NCBI GenBank assembly: GCA_050943315.1
Contig: JBMNOY010000022.1
Span: 1-30,558 of the forward strand
DNA: 30,558 nt
Source: JBDKUD01 sp050943315
GTDB taxonomy: Bacteria > Bacillota > Syntrophomonadia > Syntrophomonadales > Syntrophomonadaceae
Reading direction: 5' to 3'
Shown here piece after piece: positions 16,757-24,357 of this stretch. The translations under genes were made by a program, and so were the position numbers. The notes below the pieces were generated by a model. The model saw only the letters and a program-made list of their open reading frames with translations. It had not been told where the DNA came from and made no database searches. Numbering within the stretch: the first letter of the stretch is position 1; every line of letters begins with the position of its first letter.

Positions 16757-18160
16757 TTAAGGCAAACTCGGTACTTTTTTAGTCCCGGGCTTTTTCCCGG
16801 TTTTTACCGGCAAAACGAGTTCCACTATGGCTCCCTTATTATTATAAATCCTGATGGTTCCCGAGTGCTCTGCAACGATTTTTCGGGCAATAGTTAACCC
16901 CAGCCCGGAGCCGGATTTAATACCGCTGTAAAAATAATCAAAAGCATGCTCAAGATCTTCGGCAGTAAAACCATCTCCATCATCCTGCACCGTGATCACT
17001 GCTTTAGTATGGGCTTCGGCAAGGGAAGAGCTCACAACGACCCGGGTTTTGGCATGACGAATGCCGTTAGATAGGAGATTTACAAAAAGGCTGTGCAGCA
17101 AGTCCCAATCCCCAATTATCCAGTTATTAGGGTGAACCTGTGACTCGACCTGAATACTCCTTTCCAATGCGTAACCACCTACGGTCTCTGCTGCCTCTTC
17201 CACTATATCGCATAAATCATTGGGCAAAAAATAGGTACTATGGGGCTGGTCCAGTATAGTAATATCTATCATATTTTCTACCAGGTTCCTTAAGCGCAGG
17301 CTTTCCTTATGTATAATTTCGATAGCGTTATCCATAGAGGGCCCGGTAAATACTCCATCCCGGATGCCCTCAGCATAGCCGTTTATACTCATAAGGGGAG
17401 TTTTCATTTCATGGGAAGCATTCTGGAAAAAGCGACGGGTACTATCATCATAACTTTTGAGACGATCTGCCATTTCATTGAAGGCTTTAGCCAGTTGGGC
17501 CAGTTCGTCATCAGACTTAATCTCCAGGCGCATATCGAATTGACGATTGCCGACTGCCCGGGCATAATCTTCCAGAATTTTAAGCGGTCTCACCAGGTAG
17601 CGGATTAAGAAGAAAGCGATAAAAAGGGCCACCGCCAGGGCGGCTAAAAGGCTGCCGAAAATCATCAACAGCGTTTCCCGGTACATAGCCTGTAAAGTAG
17701 TAAGAGATACGAAGGTTAATACCGTTTCTCCAGAGCCCGCCGGCACTTCTGCGGATAGATAACGCCCATTGTTAAAAACGTTCGCCCTACTTCTGTCAAA
17801 GCTTCTGTCTTCACGCAACTTGTCTGGTAGTTCCGCCAGTGATTTTCCCTCCGGAAATTGCAGGGGCTGACTGCTTAACCTGATTTTATCCCGGTAATCA
17901 ATCCACAGATAATTACTCTCTACTGAACGTCCTAATAAAAGTATAGTTAAAGGCAGGCTATCCTCGGCAAGGAGCACAGAGCCAGTTCTAATAGTATTAG
18001 CTATTTCCCAGGCCTGCCTTTCCAGTCCAATTTCAGCTCGCTTTTCCAGTACCCCTATCACAACAGGATAAAAGGTTAGCGCAGTTACCAGAAAGGTAAA
18101 CACAACTACAGCCAGATAACTTATTAAGATTTTAGTAGATATGCTTTTCGACTTTACCAT
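16757..18160 (-). CDS. membrane sensor histidine kinase
   Basis: 467 residues in the classical layout: TM1 at ~10-37, extracytoplasmic sensor ~38-163, TM2 ~164-187, HAMP ~187-240, HisKA with H250 in NASHEMKTPL, and HATPase ~340-455 (N-box FVNLLSNGIRHA, G1 DDGDGF, G2 GSGLGLT). It sits in the inner membrane and would phosphorylate the response regulator encoded just upstream, whose gene overlaps it by 29 bases. The signal is unknown; the neighbouring ClC antiporter and the divergent osmolyte transporter suggest an ionic or envelope cue. No obvious cofactor motif is seen in the sensor part. Confidence 0.9.
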   Translation of the reverse strand: MVKSKSISTKILISYLAVVVFTFLVTALTFYPVVIGVLEKRAEIGLERQAWEIANTIRTGSVLLAEDSLPLTILLLGRSVESNYLWIDYRDKIRLSSQPLQFPEGKSLAELPDKLREDRSFDRSRANVFNNGRYLSAEVPAGSGETVLTFVSLTTLQAMYRETLLMIFGSLLAALAVALFIAFFLIRYLVRPLKILEDYARAVGNRQFDMRLEIKSDDELAQLAKAFNEMADRLKSYDDSTRRFFQNASHEMKTPLMSINGYAEGIRDGVFTGPSMDNAIEIIHKESLRLRNLVENMIDITILDQPHSTYFLPNDLCDIVEEAAETVGGYALERSIQVESQVHPNNWIIGDWDLLHSLFVNLLSNGIRHAKTRVVVSSSLAEAHTKAVITVQDDGDGFTAEDLEHAFDYFYSGIKSGSGLGLTIARKIVAEHSGTIRIYNNKGAIVELVLPVKTGKKPGTKKVPSLP

Positions 18161-18827
18161 CTAATCTGTATCCGTACCCCCATATAGTTTGGATATTGGT
18201 TGCTGAACCTTTCTTTTTGAGCTTTTTACGCAGCCTTTTAATAAGGTCATCCACGGCTCGCTCGCTCCCGTCATAATCATATCCCCATACTCGATCCAAC
18301 AGTTCCTGGCGATTAAAAGTCCGTCGGGGATGCTGTATAAGAAGAAGGAGCAAGTCATACTCTTTAGTAGTAAGGGTAAGTTCCTCCCCGTTAACTAAAA
18401 TTAATCTATCCCGGAGAATTAGTTTTAGATTTCCCGCCTGCAGATAACTTTGCGGATCGGGCGCAGCCATAGTGCGCCGGAAAACCGAGCGTACCCGGGC
18501 AATAAGCTCCCGGGGACTGAAGGGTTTGGACAGATAGTCATCCCCTCCTATTTCAAGCCCGGTAATTCTATCCAGGGCTCTCCTCCGTGCAGATATAAAG
18601 ATGATCGGCACCCCGCTCTGCTGACGTATCTTCTGACAAAACTCCAGGCCATCCTGACCAGGCAGCATAATATCAAGAATAAACATATCCGGGTAACCTT
18701 TTTCCAGGCGAAGAGATAATTCTTCGATACTCTCGAAGGTCTCTACATTAAACCCTTCATTATGAAGATACTGGGATATTAATAAGCGAATATTCTCTTC
18801 ATCATCGACAACAAAAATGGTATTCAA
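18132..18827 (-). CDS. OmpR/PhoB-family response regulator
   Basis: 231 residues. The receiver domain (1-~118) has acidic pocket D8-D9-E10, phospho-acceptor D52, the conserved Ser in FISARR and the Lys in YLSKPF. The C-terminal winged helix (~135-225) has LTTKEYDLLLLLIQHP, the recognition-helix region RAVDDLIKRLRKKL and the wing WGYGYRL. The start is TTG at 18827 after AAAGGAGC. It is the first gene of a two-gene operon with the kinase at 16757. Its candidate promoter (18875-18883) and a TGCCACAT box face the leader of the opu operon, so the latter is a possible target. Confidence 0.92.
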   Translation of the reverse strand: MNTIFVVDDEENIRLLISQYLHNEGFNVETFESIEELSLRLEKGYPDMFILDIMLPGQDGLEFCQKIRQQSGVPIIFISARRRALDRITGLEIGGDDYLSKPFSPRELIARVRSVFRRTMAAPDPQSYLQAGNLKLILRDRLILVNGEELTLTTKEYDLLLLLIQHPRRTFNRQELLDRVWGYDYDGSERAVDDLIKRLRKKLKKKGSATNIQTIWGYGYRLDGKVEKHIY

Positions 18828-18874
18828 GGTTAAGCTCCTTTCAACCCTAATTAGAGGTTAGTAAACCTATTTAA

Positions 18875-18883
18875 ATTATACCA
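18875..18883 (-). promoter_or_regulatory. extended -10 promoter of the two-component operon
   Basis: Minus strand reads TGGTATAAT, an extended -10 (TGn-TATAAT) about 48 bases before the TTG start of the response regulator. No good -35 lies 17 bases upstream, which is usual for extended -10 promoters. The TGCCACAT box at 18896-18889 lies just upstream. Confidence 0.55.
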
Positions 18884-18888
18884 AACGG

Positions 18889-18978
18889 ATGTGGCAAAAA
18901 TGTGTTAGCCGGATAGATTCTTGCCGGTGTTAATTTATGTGAAAAAAGTAACAATTCTTTACCCCAATTCTGCCACAT
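18889..18978. repeat. inverted pair of TGCCACAT boxes between divergent transcription units
   Basis: ATGTGGCA at 18889-18896 and TGCCACAT at 18971-18978 are exact reverse complements. Read in the direction of each divergent unit, the contexts are TTTTGCCACAT and TTCTGCCACAT (10 of 11 equal). On the minus strand a second CACAT lies 11 bases upstream, the helical spacing favoured by OmpR-type regulators. A shared operator is plausible but unproven. Confidence 0.45.
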
Positions 18979-19006
18979 TTGCGGTTTATCATTAATTTGT
19001 TATAAA
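18979..19006 (+). promoter_or_regulatory. candidate promoter of the opu leader
   Basis: TTGCGG (18979-18984), a 16-base spacer and TATAAA (19001-19006). A second candidate, TTGATG (19164-19169), 16 bases, TACAAT (19186-19191), is closer to the riboswitch. I cannot say which is used. The stretch 19007-19260 also holds small hairpins (CAGTAC/GTACTG at 19065-19081, CCCTG/CAGGG at 19143-19155) without T-runs. Confidence 0.4.
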
Positions 19007-19322
19007 GCTTCTTCAACAATGTCAGATAACCATCCATTAAACTGGCAGCAGGTATCGTACCATGCAGTACAAACAGTACTGTATAGTGCGTATACTTGTT
19101 TGCTGTTTCATATATTTAACATATTGGTTTGGATTTAAACCACCCTGAAACAGGGACAAAGTATTGATGCATCTGAATCAAGATGTACAATCTGTTGGTT
19201 TATTTGGTTAAACAGTCGAAAAGGTAATAACAGGGCAAGCCGACTAAGGAGGTGGTATTAATGTGACAGTGACCGGTAAACTTTACGGATGAATTCATTG
19301 CCAGGTGTAAAACTCACACAAT

Positions 19323-19429
19323 GCGCTGAATCTCTTTTTACGGAGAGAATGGGGGAACCAATTATGGGGTGAATCCGAATGGTAGGGAAATTCCCTTTTC
19401 CCGAACCCGTCAGCTAACCTCGTAAGCGC
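19323..19429 (+). ncRNA. c-di-AMP riboswitch (ydaO/yuaA class)
   Basis: The conserved blocks of the ydaO class appear in order: CGCTGAATC (19324-19332), GGGGGAACCAA, GGGGTGAATCCG and then CCCGAACCCGTCAGCTAAC with CTCGTAAGCG at the 3' end. P1 can form between GCGCT (19323-19327) and AGCGC (19425-19429). The class binds two c-di-AMP and typically turns off osmolyte and potassium transport genes. A terminator 32 bases later completes a transcription-off switch. TAACCTCG (19415-19422) can alternatively pair with CGAGGTTA (19442-19449), enclosing the 3' strand of P1. This is a candidate alternative fold, not shown to be the anti-terminator. Confidence 0.92.
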
Positions 19430-19460
19430 TGAAAGGGAAACCGAGGTTAATATACGACAT

Positions 19461-19490
19461 AGCCAAAGGTCTTCCTTTGGTTATTTTTGT
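19461..19490 (+). terminator. intrinsic terminator of the c-di-AMP riboswitch
   Basis: AGCCAAAGG (19461-19469), loop TCTT, CCTTTGGTT (19474-19482), then ATTTTTG. It lies before the opu coding region, as an expression platform should. Confidence 0.88.
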
Positions 19491-19557
19491 TTAAAGGTCT
19501 CGGCCCTTTTCCAATGTGAACATTCCTAACGCAGGATCCACTGGAAGGAGTGACAAC

Positions 19558-19662
19558 ATGAGAAAAACAAGGGGTCTATACAATCGATACCTCAATATCC
19601 ATAAGCAAGAAATAGAAAGAGCACTCCCCTCCTTACCTGCAAGCCGTGCCGACCATGACTGA
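19558..19662 (+). CDS. 34-residue small ORF in the opu leader
   Basis: ATG at 19558 follows GGAAGGAG (19543-19550) at ideal spacing and opens a 34-codon frame ending in TGA. The peptide is basic in its first half (MRKTRGLYNRYLN) and has no membrane segment or obvious motif. It lies after the riboswitch terminator and 87 bases before opuAA, so it would be made only when the switch is open. I recognise no family. It could be a real small protein, a leader peptide, or chance; the strong ribosome site is the main support. Confidence 0.45.
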   Translation: MRKTRGLYNRYLNIHKQEIERALPSLPASRADHD

Positions 19663-19749
19663 TAATACACTAGTCCGAGTTTACTTAAGACAAACTGTTG
19701 AAATGTTTTTGCTTTCTTCCAGCAAGCAATACGGCTTTAGGAGGAGATT

Positions 19750-20958
19750 ATGGATAATATTGAAAAGATTTTAGTCAAAGACTTGGTAAAAATTTTTGGT
19801 TACCATCCCCGAAAGGCTTTGGGGTTACTTGAACAAGGCAAGAGTAAAGAAGAAATACTAAGAGATTCAGGCCAAACTGTAGGTATCAATAGTATCAGTT
19901 TTACGGTAAGACAGGGTGAAATATTTGTAGTGATGGGCCTTTCCGGAAGTGGTAAGTCAACCCTCCTGCGCTGTTTGAACCGGCTTATTGAACCAAGCTC
20001 GGGAACCGTAACTATCGACGATATTGATATTACCCGCCTAAAAAACAAAGACCTGCGTAAATTCCGTCAGGAAAAGACAGCAATGGTTTTCCAGCAATTT
20101 GCTTTACTGCCGCATCGTACGGTTTTGCAGAATGCAGCCTACGGTTTGGAGGTTCAGGGTGTGGCCAGGAAGATGAGAGAGGAAAAGGCTCTAAAAGCCC
20201 TCGAACTGGTCGACCTGAAAGGTTGGGAAAACAAGTATCCCGCCCAATTAAGCGGAGGCATGAAACAACGTGTTGGCCTGGCCCGGGCTTTAGTGAATGA
20301 TGCTGATATATTACTGATGGATGAAGCTTTTAGTGCGCTTGATCCTTTAATTCGCGAAGAGCTGCAGGACGAGCTCCTAAGCCTTCACCAAGAAGTACGC
20401 AAAACCATTGTGTTTATCACCCACGATTTGAATGAGGCACTCAAATTAGGTGACAGGATTGCCTTCCTGCGGGACGGAGCTTTGATTCAGGTTGGGACCC
20501 CGGAAGAAATCACCACCAATCCTGCTGATGATTATGTAGCCAGGTTTGTCAGGGGAGTAGACCGGAGCAAACTCCTGACCGCCGGCGACGTAATGAAGAA
20601 ACCGCAACCCTTGATAACCTTGCGCGACGGGCCCAATGTTGCGCTCAGAACAATGAAGGAACATGGTATTTCCAGCGTTTTTGTGATCGACCGGGAAAGA
20701 CACCTTCAGGGTATCATTACCGCCGATATGGCTATAGAAGCCAGGAACTCCGGAATTACCAATCTTAGTGAGGTTAATCTCGCTTATGGTCCGACGGTTA
20801 AAGAAACTGTTCCTGTTCAAGAGACTCTGGGTGTGATCGCGGAGAGCAAACTGCCCATGGCGGTAGTAGATGAAGAAAACAAAATCAGGGGGATTATTGT
20901 GCGTGGTTCTGTTCTAGCGGCACTTGCTTCCGATAAAGGGGATGAAGAAAATGTATAA
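19750..20958 (+). CDS. opuAA: glycine betaine/proline ABC transporter, ATP-binding subunit
   Basis: 402 residues of the ProV/OpuAA type, including the family-specific N-terminal extension that precedes Walker A (residues ~20-45, HPRKALGLLEQGKSKEEIL). Walker A GLSGSGKST is at 63-71, Q-loop FQQFALLPHR ~115-124, signature LSGGMKQRV ~174-182, Walker B ILLMDEAFSALDP ~192-204 and the switch His in FITHD. The C-terminal third (~275-395) is a tandem CBS pair that in OpuA senses ionic strength and, in some species, c-di-AMP. AGGAGGAG precedes ATG 19750. First large gene of the opu operon behind the c-di-AMP riboswitch, so it may be controlled by the same messenger at both RNA and protein level. Confidence 0.93.
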   Translation: MDNIEKILVKDLVKIFGYHPRKALGLLEQGKSKEEILRDSGQTVGINSISFTVRQGEIFVVMGLSGSGKSTLLRCLNRLIEPSSGTVTIDDIDITRLKNKDLRKFRQEKTAMVFQQFALLPHRTVLQNAAYGLEVQGVARKMREEKALKALELVDLKGWENKYPAQLSGGMKQRVGLARALVNDADILLMDEAFSALDPLIREELQDELLSLHQEVRKTIVFITHDLNEALKLGDRIAFLRDGALIQVGTPEEITTNPADDYVARFVRGVDRSKLLTAGDVMKKPQPLITLRDGPNVALRTMKEHGISSVFVIDRERHLQGIITADMAIEARNSGITNLSEVNLAYGPTVKETVPVQETLGVIAESKLPMAVVDEENKIRGIIVRGSVLAALASDKGDEENV

Positions 20959-21823
20959 AATTCCTCTGGCTGAACTAATTGATCAGACAATTAAATGGTT
21001 ACAAAATAATTTCGGCGACAATCTAGATTCATTTTCCAGTTCCCTTACCGACGGCATCCAAAGCCTTGGGCATTTGCTGACTATCGTTCCCTGGTGGGTT
21101 ATTATTCTTATTTTTGCATTTATAGCCTGGCGGGTTAATGGCTGGAAGCTTATGTTGGGTACGATAATCGGACTATTCTTTATTTATAATCTCGAGTTAT
21201 GGGCACCATTTTTAGATACTCTCATTCTGGTAATAATTTCTGCTATGGTTTCCATTATTATCGGTGTACCCCTGGGTATTCTTGCCGGGAGAAATGACCG
21301 CTTTCACTGGGTAATTTCTCCCCTTCTGGACTTCATGCAAACTATGCCTTCTTTTGTCTACCTAATTCCGGCTTTGCTGTTTTTCGGCATCGGCAAAGTA
21401 CCGGCTGTATTTGCTACCGTAATATTTGCCATGCCCCCGGCAATTCGGCTGACTGATCTTGGTATACGGCAGGTTCCGCTGGATCTGGTAGAGGTGGGAG
21501 AGGCTTTTGGTTCCACCCCCTGGCAGCTTTTGTGGAAAATTCAGCTTCCCGTAGCCTTGCCTACGATTATGGCCGGTCTTAATCAAACCATGATGCTGTC
21601 TTTATCAATGGTAGTAATAGCAGCCATGATTGGGGCCGGCGGACTTGGTGCCGGTGTGTTGGAAGCCATTGGTCAGCTCAAGATAGGGATGGGGTTTGAA
21701 TACGGAGTGGCCGTAGTAATTATGGCCATGATTTTAGACCGGCTTTCTCAAGGAATAGGACATTCTTTAAGAACAGATACCCAAACCAGTAAAAGGAGGA
21801 AAAGTAATGAGCAAAGTTCTTAA
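20951..21823 (+). CDS. opuAB: glycine betaine/proline ABC transporter, permease subunit
   Basis: About 290 residues with a helical N-terminus and some six to seven membrane segments. It carries the binding-protein-dependent permease EAA motif (EAFGSTPWQLLWKIQLPVALP) that docks on the ATPase. I choose ATG 20951, nine bases after AAAGGGG (20935-20941) and overlapping the opuAA stop by eight bases. The ATG at 20942 sits directly on the ribosome site. The protein forms the translocation pore for compatible solutes across the cytoplasmic membrane with OpuAA and OpuAC. Confidence 0.92.
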   Translation: MYKIPLAELIDQTIKWLQNNFGDNLDSFSSSLTDGIQSLGHLLTIVPWWVIILIFAFIAWRVNGWKLMLGTIIGLFFIYNLELWAPFLDTLILVIISAMVSIIIGVPLGILAGRNDRFHWVISPLLDFMQTMPSFVYLIPALLFFGIGKVPAVFATVIFAMPPAIRLTDLGIRQVPLDLVEVGEAFGSTPWQLLWKIQLPVALPTIMAGLNQTMMLSLSMVVIAAMIGAGGLGAGVLEAIGQLKIGMGFEYGVAVVIMAMILDRLSQGIGHSLRTDTQTSKRRKSNEQSS

Positions 21824-22697
21824 ATCCTGGAGGAATATAGTAGCGCTGATGATCATGAGCGTATTTATGTTAAGTTTTGCTGCCGGGTGCAGCAGTCCGG
21901 GGCAGCAGACCGACCAAAATAGTGATAAAGGTACTATTAACATTGGCTATGTCAACTGGGCGGAAAATATTGCCGTCAGCAATCTGTGGAAAGTAATCCT
22001 CGAAGACCAGGGCTATAATGTCAAACTCACCCAGCTTGACGTGGCTCCTCTCTTTGTGGGTTTAAGTAAGGGCGATATCGACATATTTATGGATGCCTGG
22101 CTTCCTATTACTCATGCCGCTTATTGGAGTGAATATCAGAATGATCTGGACGACTACGGTATTTGGTATGAGGGATCAGCCAGGATTGGAATCGTAGTAC
22201 CCGACTATGTTTCTATCAATACTATCGAGGAGCTTAAAAATAATGCTTCTAAATTCGACAGTAAAATCATCGGAATAGATCCTGGGGCAGGTATAATGAA
22301 AGCTTCAGCCAGAGCCAACGAAGCCTATGGGCTGGGTTTTGAAGTGGTTCAGGGCAGTGAACCAGCTATGATGGCAGCCCTTGATAAGGCTTACAGTAAA
22401 AACGAATGGATTGCCATTACCGGTTGGAGCCCGCACTGGATGTTTGCCAAATATGACCTGAAATATCTGGATGATCCCCGCAAAGAGTATGGTGAAGCGG
22501 AAAAACTGCACACCCTGGCCAGTAAAGATTTTAGCAGTAACCAGCCTGAAATAGCCACTATGTTGAAAAAATTTAAGCTGTCTGATACCCAGATCGGCAG
22601 CCTGGAAGGCTTGATCAACGACGGAATGGATCCGGCCGAGGCAGCTAAAAAATGGATAGAAGACAATCAGGATGTAGTAGATAGCTGGATAAAATAA
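21807..22697 (+). CDS. opuAC: glycine betaine-binding lipoprotein
   Basis: 296 residues. A lipoprotein signal peptide (hydrophobic 11-26) ends in lipobox LSFAAGC with lipidated C28. The mature part is an OpuAC/ProX-type binding protein with aromatic residues that usually cage quaternary ammonium groups: NWAEN (~51-55), DAWLPITHAAYW (~95-106) and GWSPHWMF (~207-214). ATG 21807 follows AAAGGAGGAA and overlaps the end of opuAB by 17 bases, so the three genes are translationally coupled. It captures glycine betaine or related osmolytes outside the membrane. No clear terminator lies directly behind it; the next transcription unit starts about 110 bases on. Confidence 0.93.
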   Translation: MSKVLKSWRNIVALMIMSVFMLSFAAGCSSPGQQTDQNSDKGTINIGYVNWAENIAVSNLWKVILEDQGYNVKLTQLDVAPLFVGLSKGDIDIFMDAWLPITHAAYWSEYQNDLDDYGIWYEGSARIGIVVPDYVSINTIEELKNNASKFDSKIIGIDPGAGIMKASARANEAYGLGFEVVQGSEPAMMAALDKAYSKNEWIAITGWSPHWMFAKYDLKYLDDPRKEYGEAEKLHTLASKDFSSNQPEIATMLKKFKLSDTQIGSLEGLINDGMDPAEAAKKWIEDNQDVVDSWIK

Positions 22698-22772
22698 AAC
22701 CTGCCAGTTAAAAGGTCAAGCGCTTAAGACATGATAAGTTTTTCCTAACCTTAGCAATGCGTAAAAACTCAC

Positions 22773-22802
22773 TTGCAGAAACATACCCCATTTTAGTATA
22801 AT
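22773..22802 (+). promoter_or_regulatory. sigma-A promoter of the terC leader
   Basis: TTGCAG (22773-22778), 18-base spacer, consensus TATAAT (22797-22802). A start near 22809 would put the riboswitch at the very 5' end of the RNA. Confidence 0.65.
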
Positions 22803-22811
22803 ACTGACTAA

Positions 22812-22903
22812 GCAAAGGGGAGTAACTGGATTCGGCAGAATCAACATACATGGTCTATTAAGACCTGGTTCTGTCAGCTTTAATAGCTTGGTGAGACCTT
22901 TGC
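22812..22903 (+). ncRNA. manganese riboswitch (yybP-ykoY class)
   Basis: P1 GCAAAGG (22812-22818) / CCTTTGC (22897-22903) encloses the class motif GGGGAGTA, a stem-loop GATTC-GGCA-GAATC, TCAACATACA, a hairpin GGTCTATTAAGACC, and the closing GGTGAGACCTTTGCC. These are the hallmark blocks of the Mn2+-sensing aptamer. The 3' strand of P1 is shared with the following terminator stem, so Mn2+ binding should prevent termination and switch the TerC gene on. This is the usual logic for Mn exporters. Confidence 0.92.
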
Positions 22904-22930
22904 CTCCAAAAGGAGGCAAAGGTCTTTTTT
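22894..22930 (+). terminator. intrinsic terminator of the Mn riboswitch
   Basis: Perfect 14-bp stem AGACCTTTGCCTCC (22894-22907) / GGAGGCAAAGGTCT (22912-22925), loop AAAA, then five further T. Mutually exclusive with aptamer P1. Confidence 0.93.
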
Positions 22931-23055
22931 ATTGTGCTATAAGCCTCTGACCAACTCCTCCCTGACCAGCTTGTTCAGCACCCATCCGCCAATTGCGGAC
23001 CGGGTTAACAAATTACAGGCTCTGCAAATCAAATAGCACACGAGGGGTATTTAGA

Positions 23056-23727
23056 TTGGGTATAGGTGAACTATTGATAGCCCTATTCAGTATTGTTATT
23101 ATTGACATCGTGTTGGGCGGTGATAATGCTATTCTGATTGCTATGGCCAGCAAAGATCTGGCCCCGGATTTACGCAAGAAGGCCATGCTCTGGGGTGTCA
23201 TGGGCGCTGTGGGAGTGCGCGGTCTGTTGGCCAGCCTAGCCGTGTATGTACTTAAAATTCCCCTGCTGCAGTTGGTCGGGGGATTAGTACTGGTATGGAT
23301 AGCTATCAAGCTTCTGATAGATAAGCAGGAAGTAGAGGTTGAGTCAGGCAGCAACTTACTGGAAGCTATTAAAATCATTATTATCGCCGATGTAATTATG
23401 GGCATTGACAACGTGCTGGCAATTGCCGGGGCAGCTCACGGAAGTGTGTGGCTGGTAATTTTGGGGCTGGTTATCAGTGTACCCATTATTGTCTGGGGAA
23501 GCACTTTTTTGCTCCGCTGGATGGAAAAGTTTCCTTTCATTATATACCTGGGCGGAGGTGTCCTGGCCTGGACGGCAGGAAAAATGATAGCCGCGGACAA
23601 AGCCATCTCAGCCCAGTTGAGTTCCCTGGTTCCCTACTATAATGTACTAATTCCCACACTTATTCTTATAGCCGTCCTGAGTTATGGATACTGGCGGAAT
23701 CAAAGGTTGGCGCAAAACCCTGGTTAG
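23056..23727 (+). CDS. TerC/YjbE-family membrane protein, probable Mn2+ exporter
   Basis: About 223 residues and seven predicted membrane helices. The two conserved acidic motifs are LGGDNA in the first helix and MGIDNV midway, which are the metal-site residues of the TerC superfamily. I choose TTG 23056, eight bases after GAGGGG (23042-23047), which starts the protein at the family's usual MGIGELLIAL; the longer frame from 22993 begins inside the leader. YkoY/YceF-type TerC proteins export Mn2+ and help metallate secreted proteins. The Mn riboswitch directly upstream makes that role likely here. Substrate remains inference. Confidence 0.88.
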   Translation: MGIGELLIALFSIVIIDIVLGGDNAILIAMASKDLAPDLRKKAMLWGVMGAVGVRGLLASLAVYVLKIPLLQLVGGLVLVWIAIKLLIDKQEVEVESGSNLLEAIKIIIIADVIMGIDNVLAIAGAAHGSVWLVILGLVISVPIIVWGSTFLLRWMEKFPFIIYLGGGVLAWTAGKMIAADKAISAQLSSLVPYYNVLIPTLILIAVLSYGYWRNQRLAQNPG

Positions 23728-23846
23728 AACGCTTCCTGCAGAGTTTCTACTACTATCTACATTTCGCCAACCTGGCGTAAAGCTCCCCAGAGTGGGCAAT
23801 TATTAATTCACCACAATAAGGACGTGTAGAAAGAGGCAAATACATA

Positions 23847-23954
23847 ATGACGTTATTGGCAAATAATATGGAAAGGCATAAAATATTGTTAATAAATCCG
23901 GATGTACCTAAAATGGATAAAGTGAAAATAGAGCTTGAGAATACAGGAGCGTGA
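23847..23954 (+). CDS. 35-residue small ORF upstream of the GGCT-like gene
   Basis: ATG at 23847 after AAGAGG (23831-23836) opens a 35-codon frame ending in TGA 23952-23954, six bases before the next gene's ATG. The last codons overlap that gene's ribosome site AGGAG (23945-23949), so translation may be coupled. The peptide is mixed-charge with KILLINPDVPKMDK in its middle and no membrane span. I do not recognise it. It could be a small protein, a translational coupler, or a chance frame. Confidence 0.4.
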   Translation: MTLLANNMERHKILLINPDVPKMDKVKIELENTGA

Positions 23955-23960
23955 TTATAA

Positions 23961-24278
23961 ATGACCAAGGTCTTTGTGTACGGCAGCTTAACCACCGGCC
24001 GTCATTATCACCAATATTATCTGCAGGGAAAAGCATTCCTGGGCAAAGGTTTTATAAATGAATATAAAAGGTATATCTTAGGTGGTGGCCTAGAGGGTAT
24101 CCTTCCTGAAAAGGGAGAGCGCGTGCCGGGCGAAGTGTATGAAGTTGACGCAGCCGCGCTGGCCAAGCTGGACTTTCTTCATAACTATGGCACCCTCTTC
24201 AGCAGAAAAATTGTTGATGTAGAAATGACCAACGGCGATACTTTACAGGCTGAGGCTTATGTCTGGAACGGGAGGTAA
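23961..24278 (+). CDS. gamma-glutamylcyclotransferase-like (AIG2/GGCT fold) protein
   Basis: 105 residues. The phosphate-binding-like loop VYGSL of the GGCT fold lies at residues 6-10, followed by VPGEVYEVD and LDFLHNYGTLFSRK, the usual L-D-x-x-E-G-x-x-x-x-Y-x-R block. At the position of the catalytic Glu this protein has His (LDFLH), so cyclotransferase activity as normally described is doubtful. Family members act on gamma-glutamyl dipeptides or amines in the cytoplasm. ATG 23961 is preceded by AGGAG. Fold assignment is good; function is open. Confidence 0.75.
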   Translation: MTKVFVYGSLTTGRHYHQYYLQGKAFLGKGFINEYKRYILGGGLEGILPEKGERVPGEVYEVDAAALAKLDFLHNYGTLFSRKIVDVEMTNGDTLQAEAYVWNGR

Positions 24279-24357
24279 TATTTCTCGTAAGCGAACGCCA
24301 GGGTTCAAGGAACCGAAAATAATCACTCCCGTATGTATATGCAGTGTTCGGCGTATT

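Noticed and set aside
22993..23055. Longer N-terminus of the TerC protein from 22993
   Set aside because: These codons lie in the riboswitch leader, are not TerC-like, and a good ribosome site favours TTG 23056.
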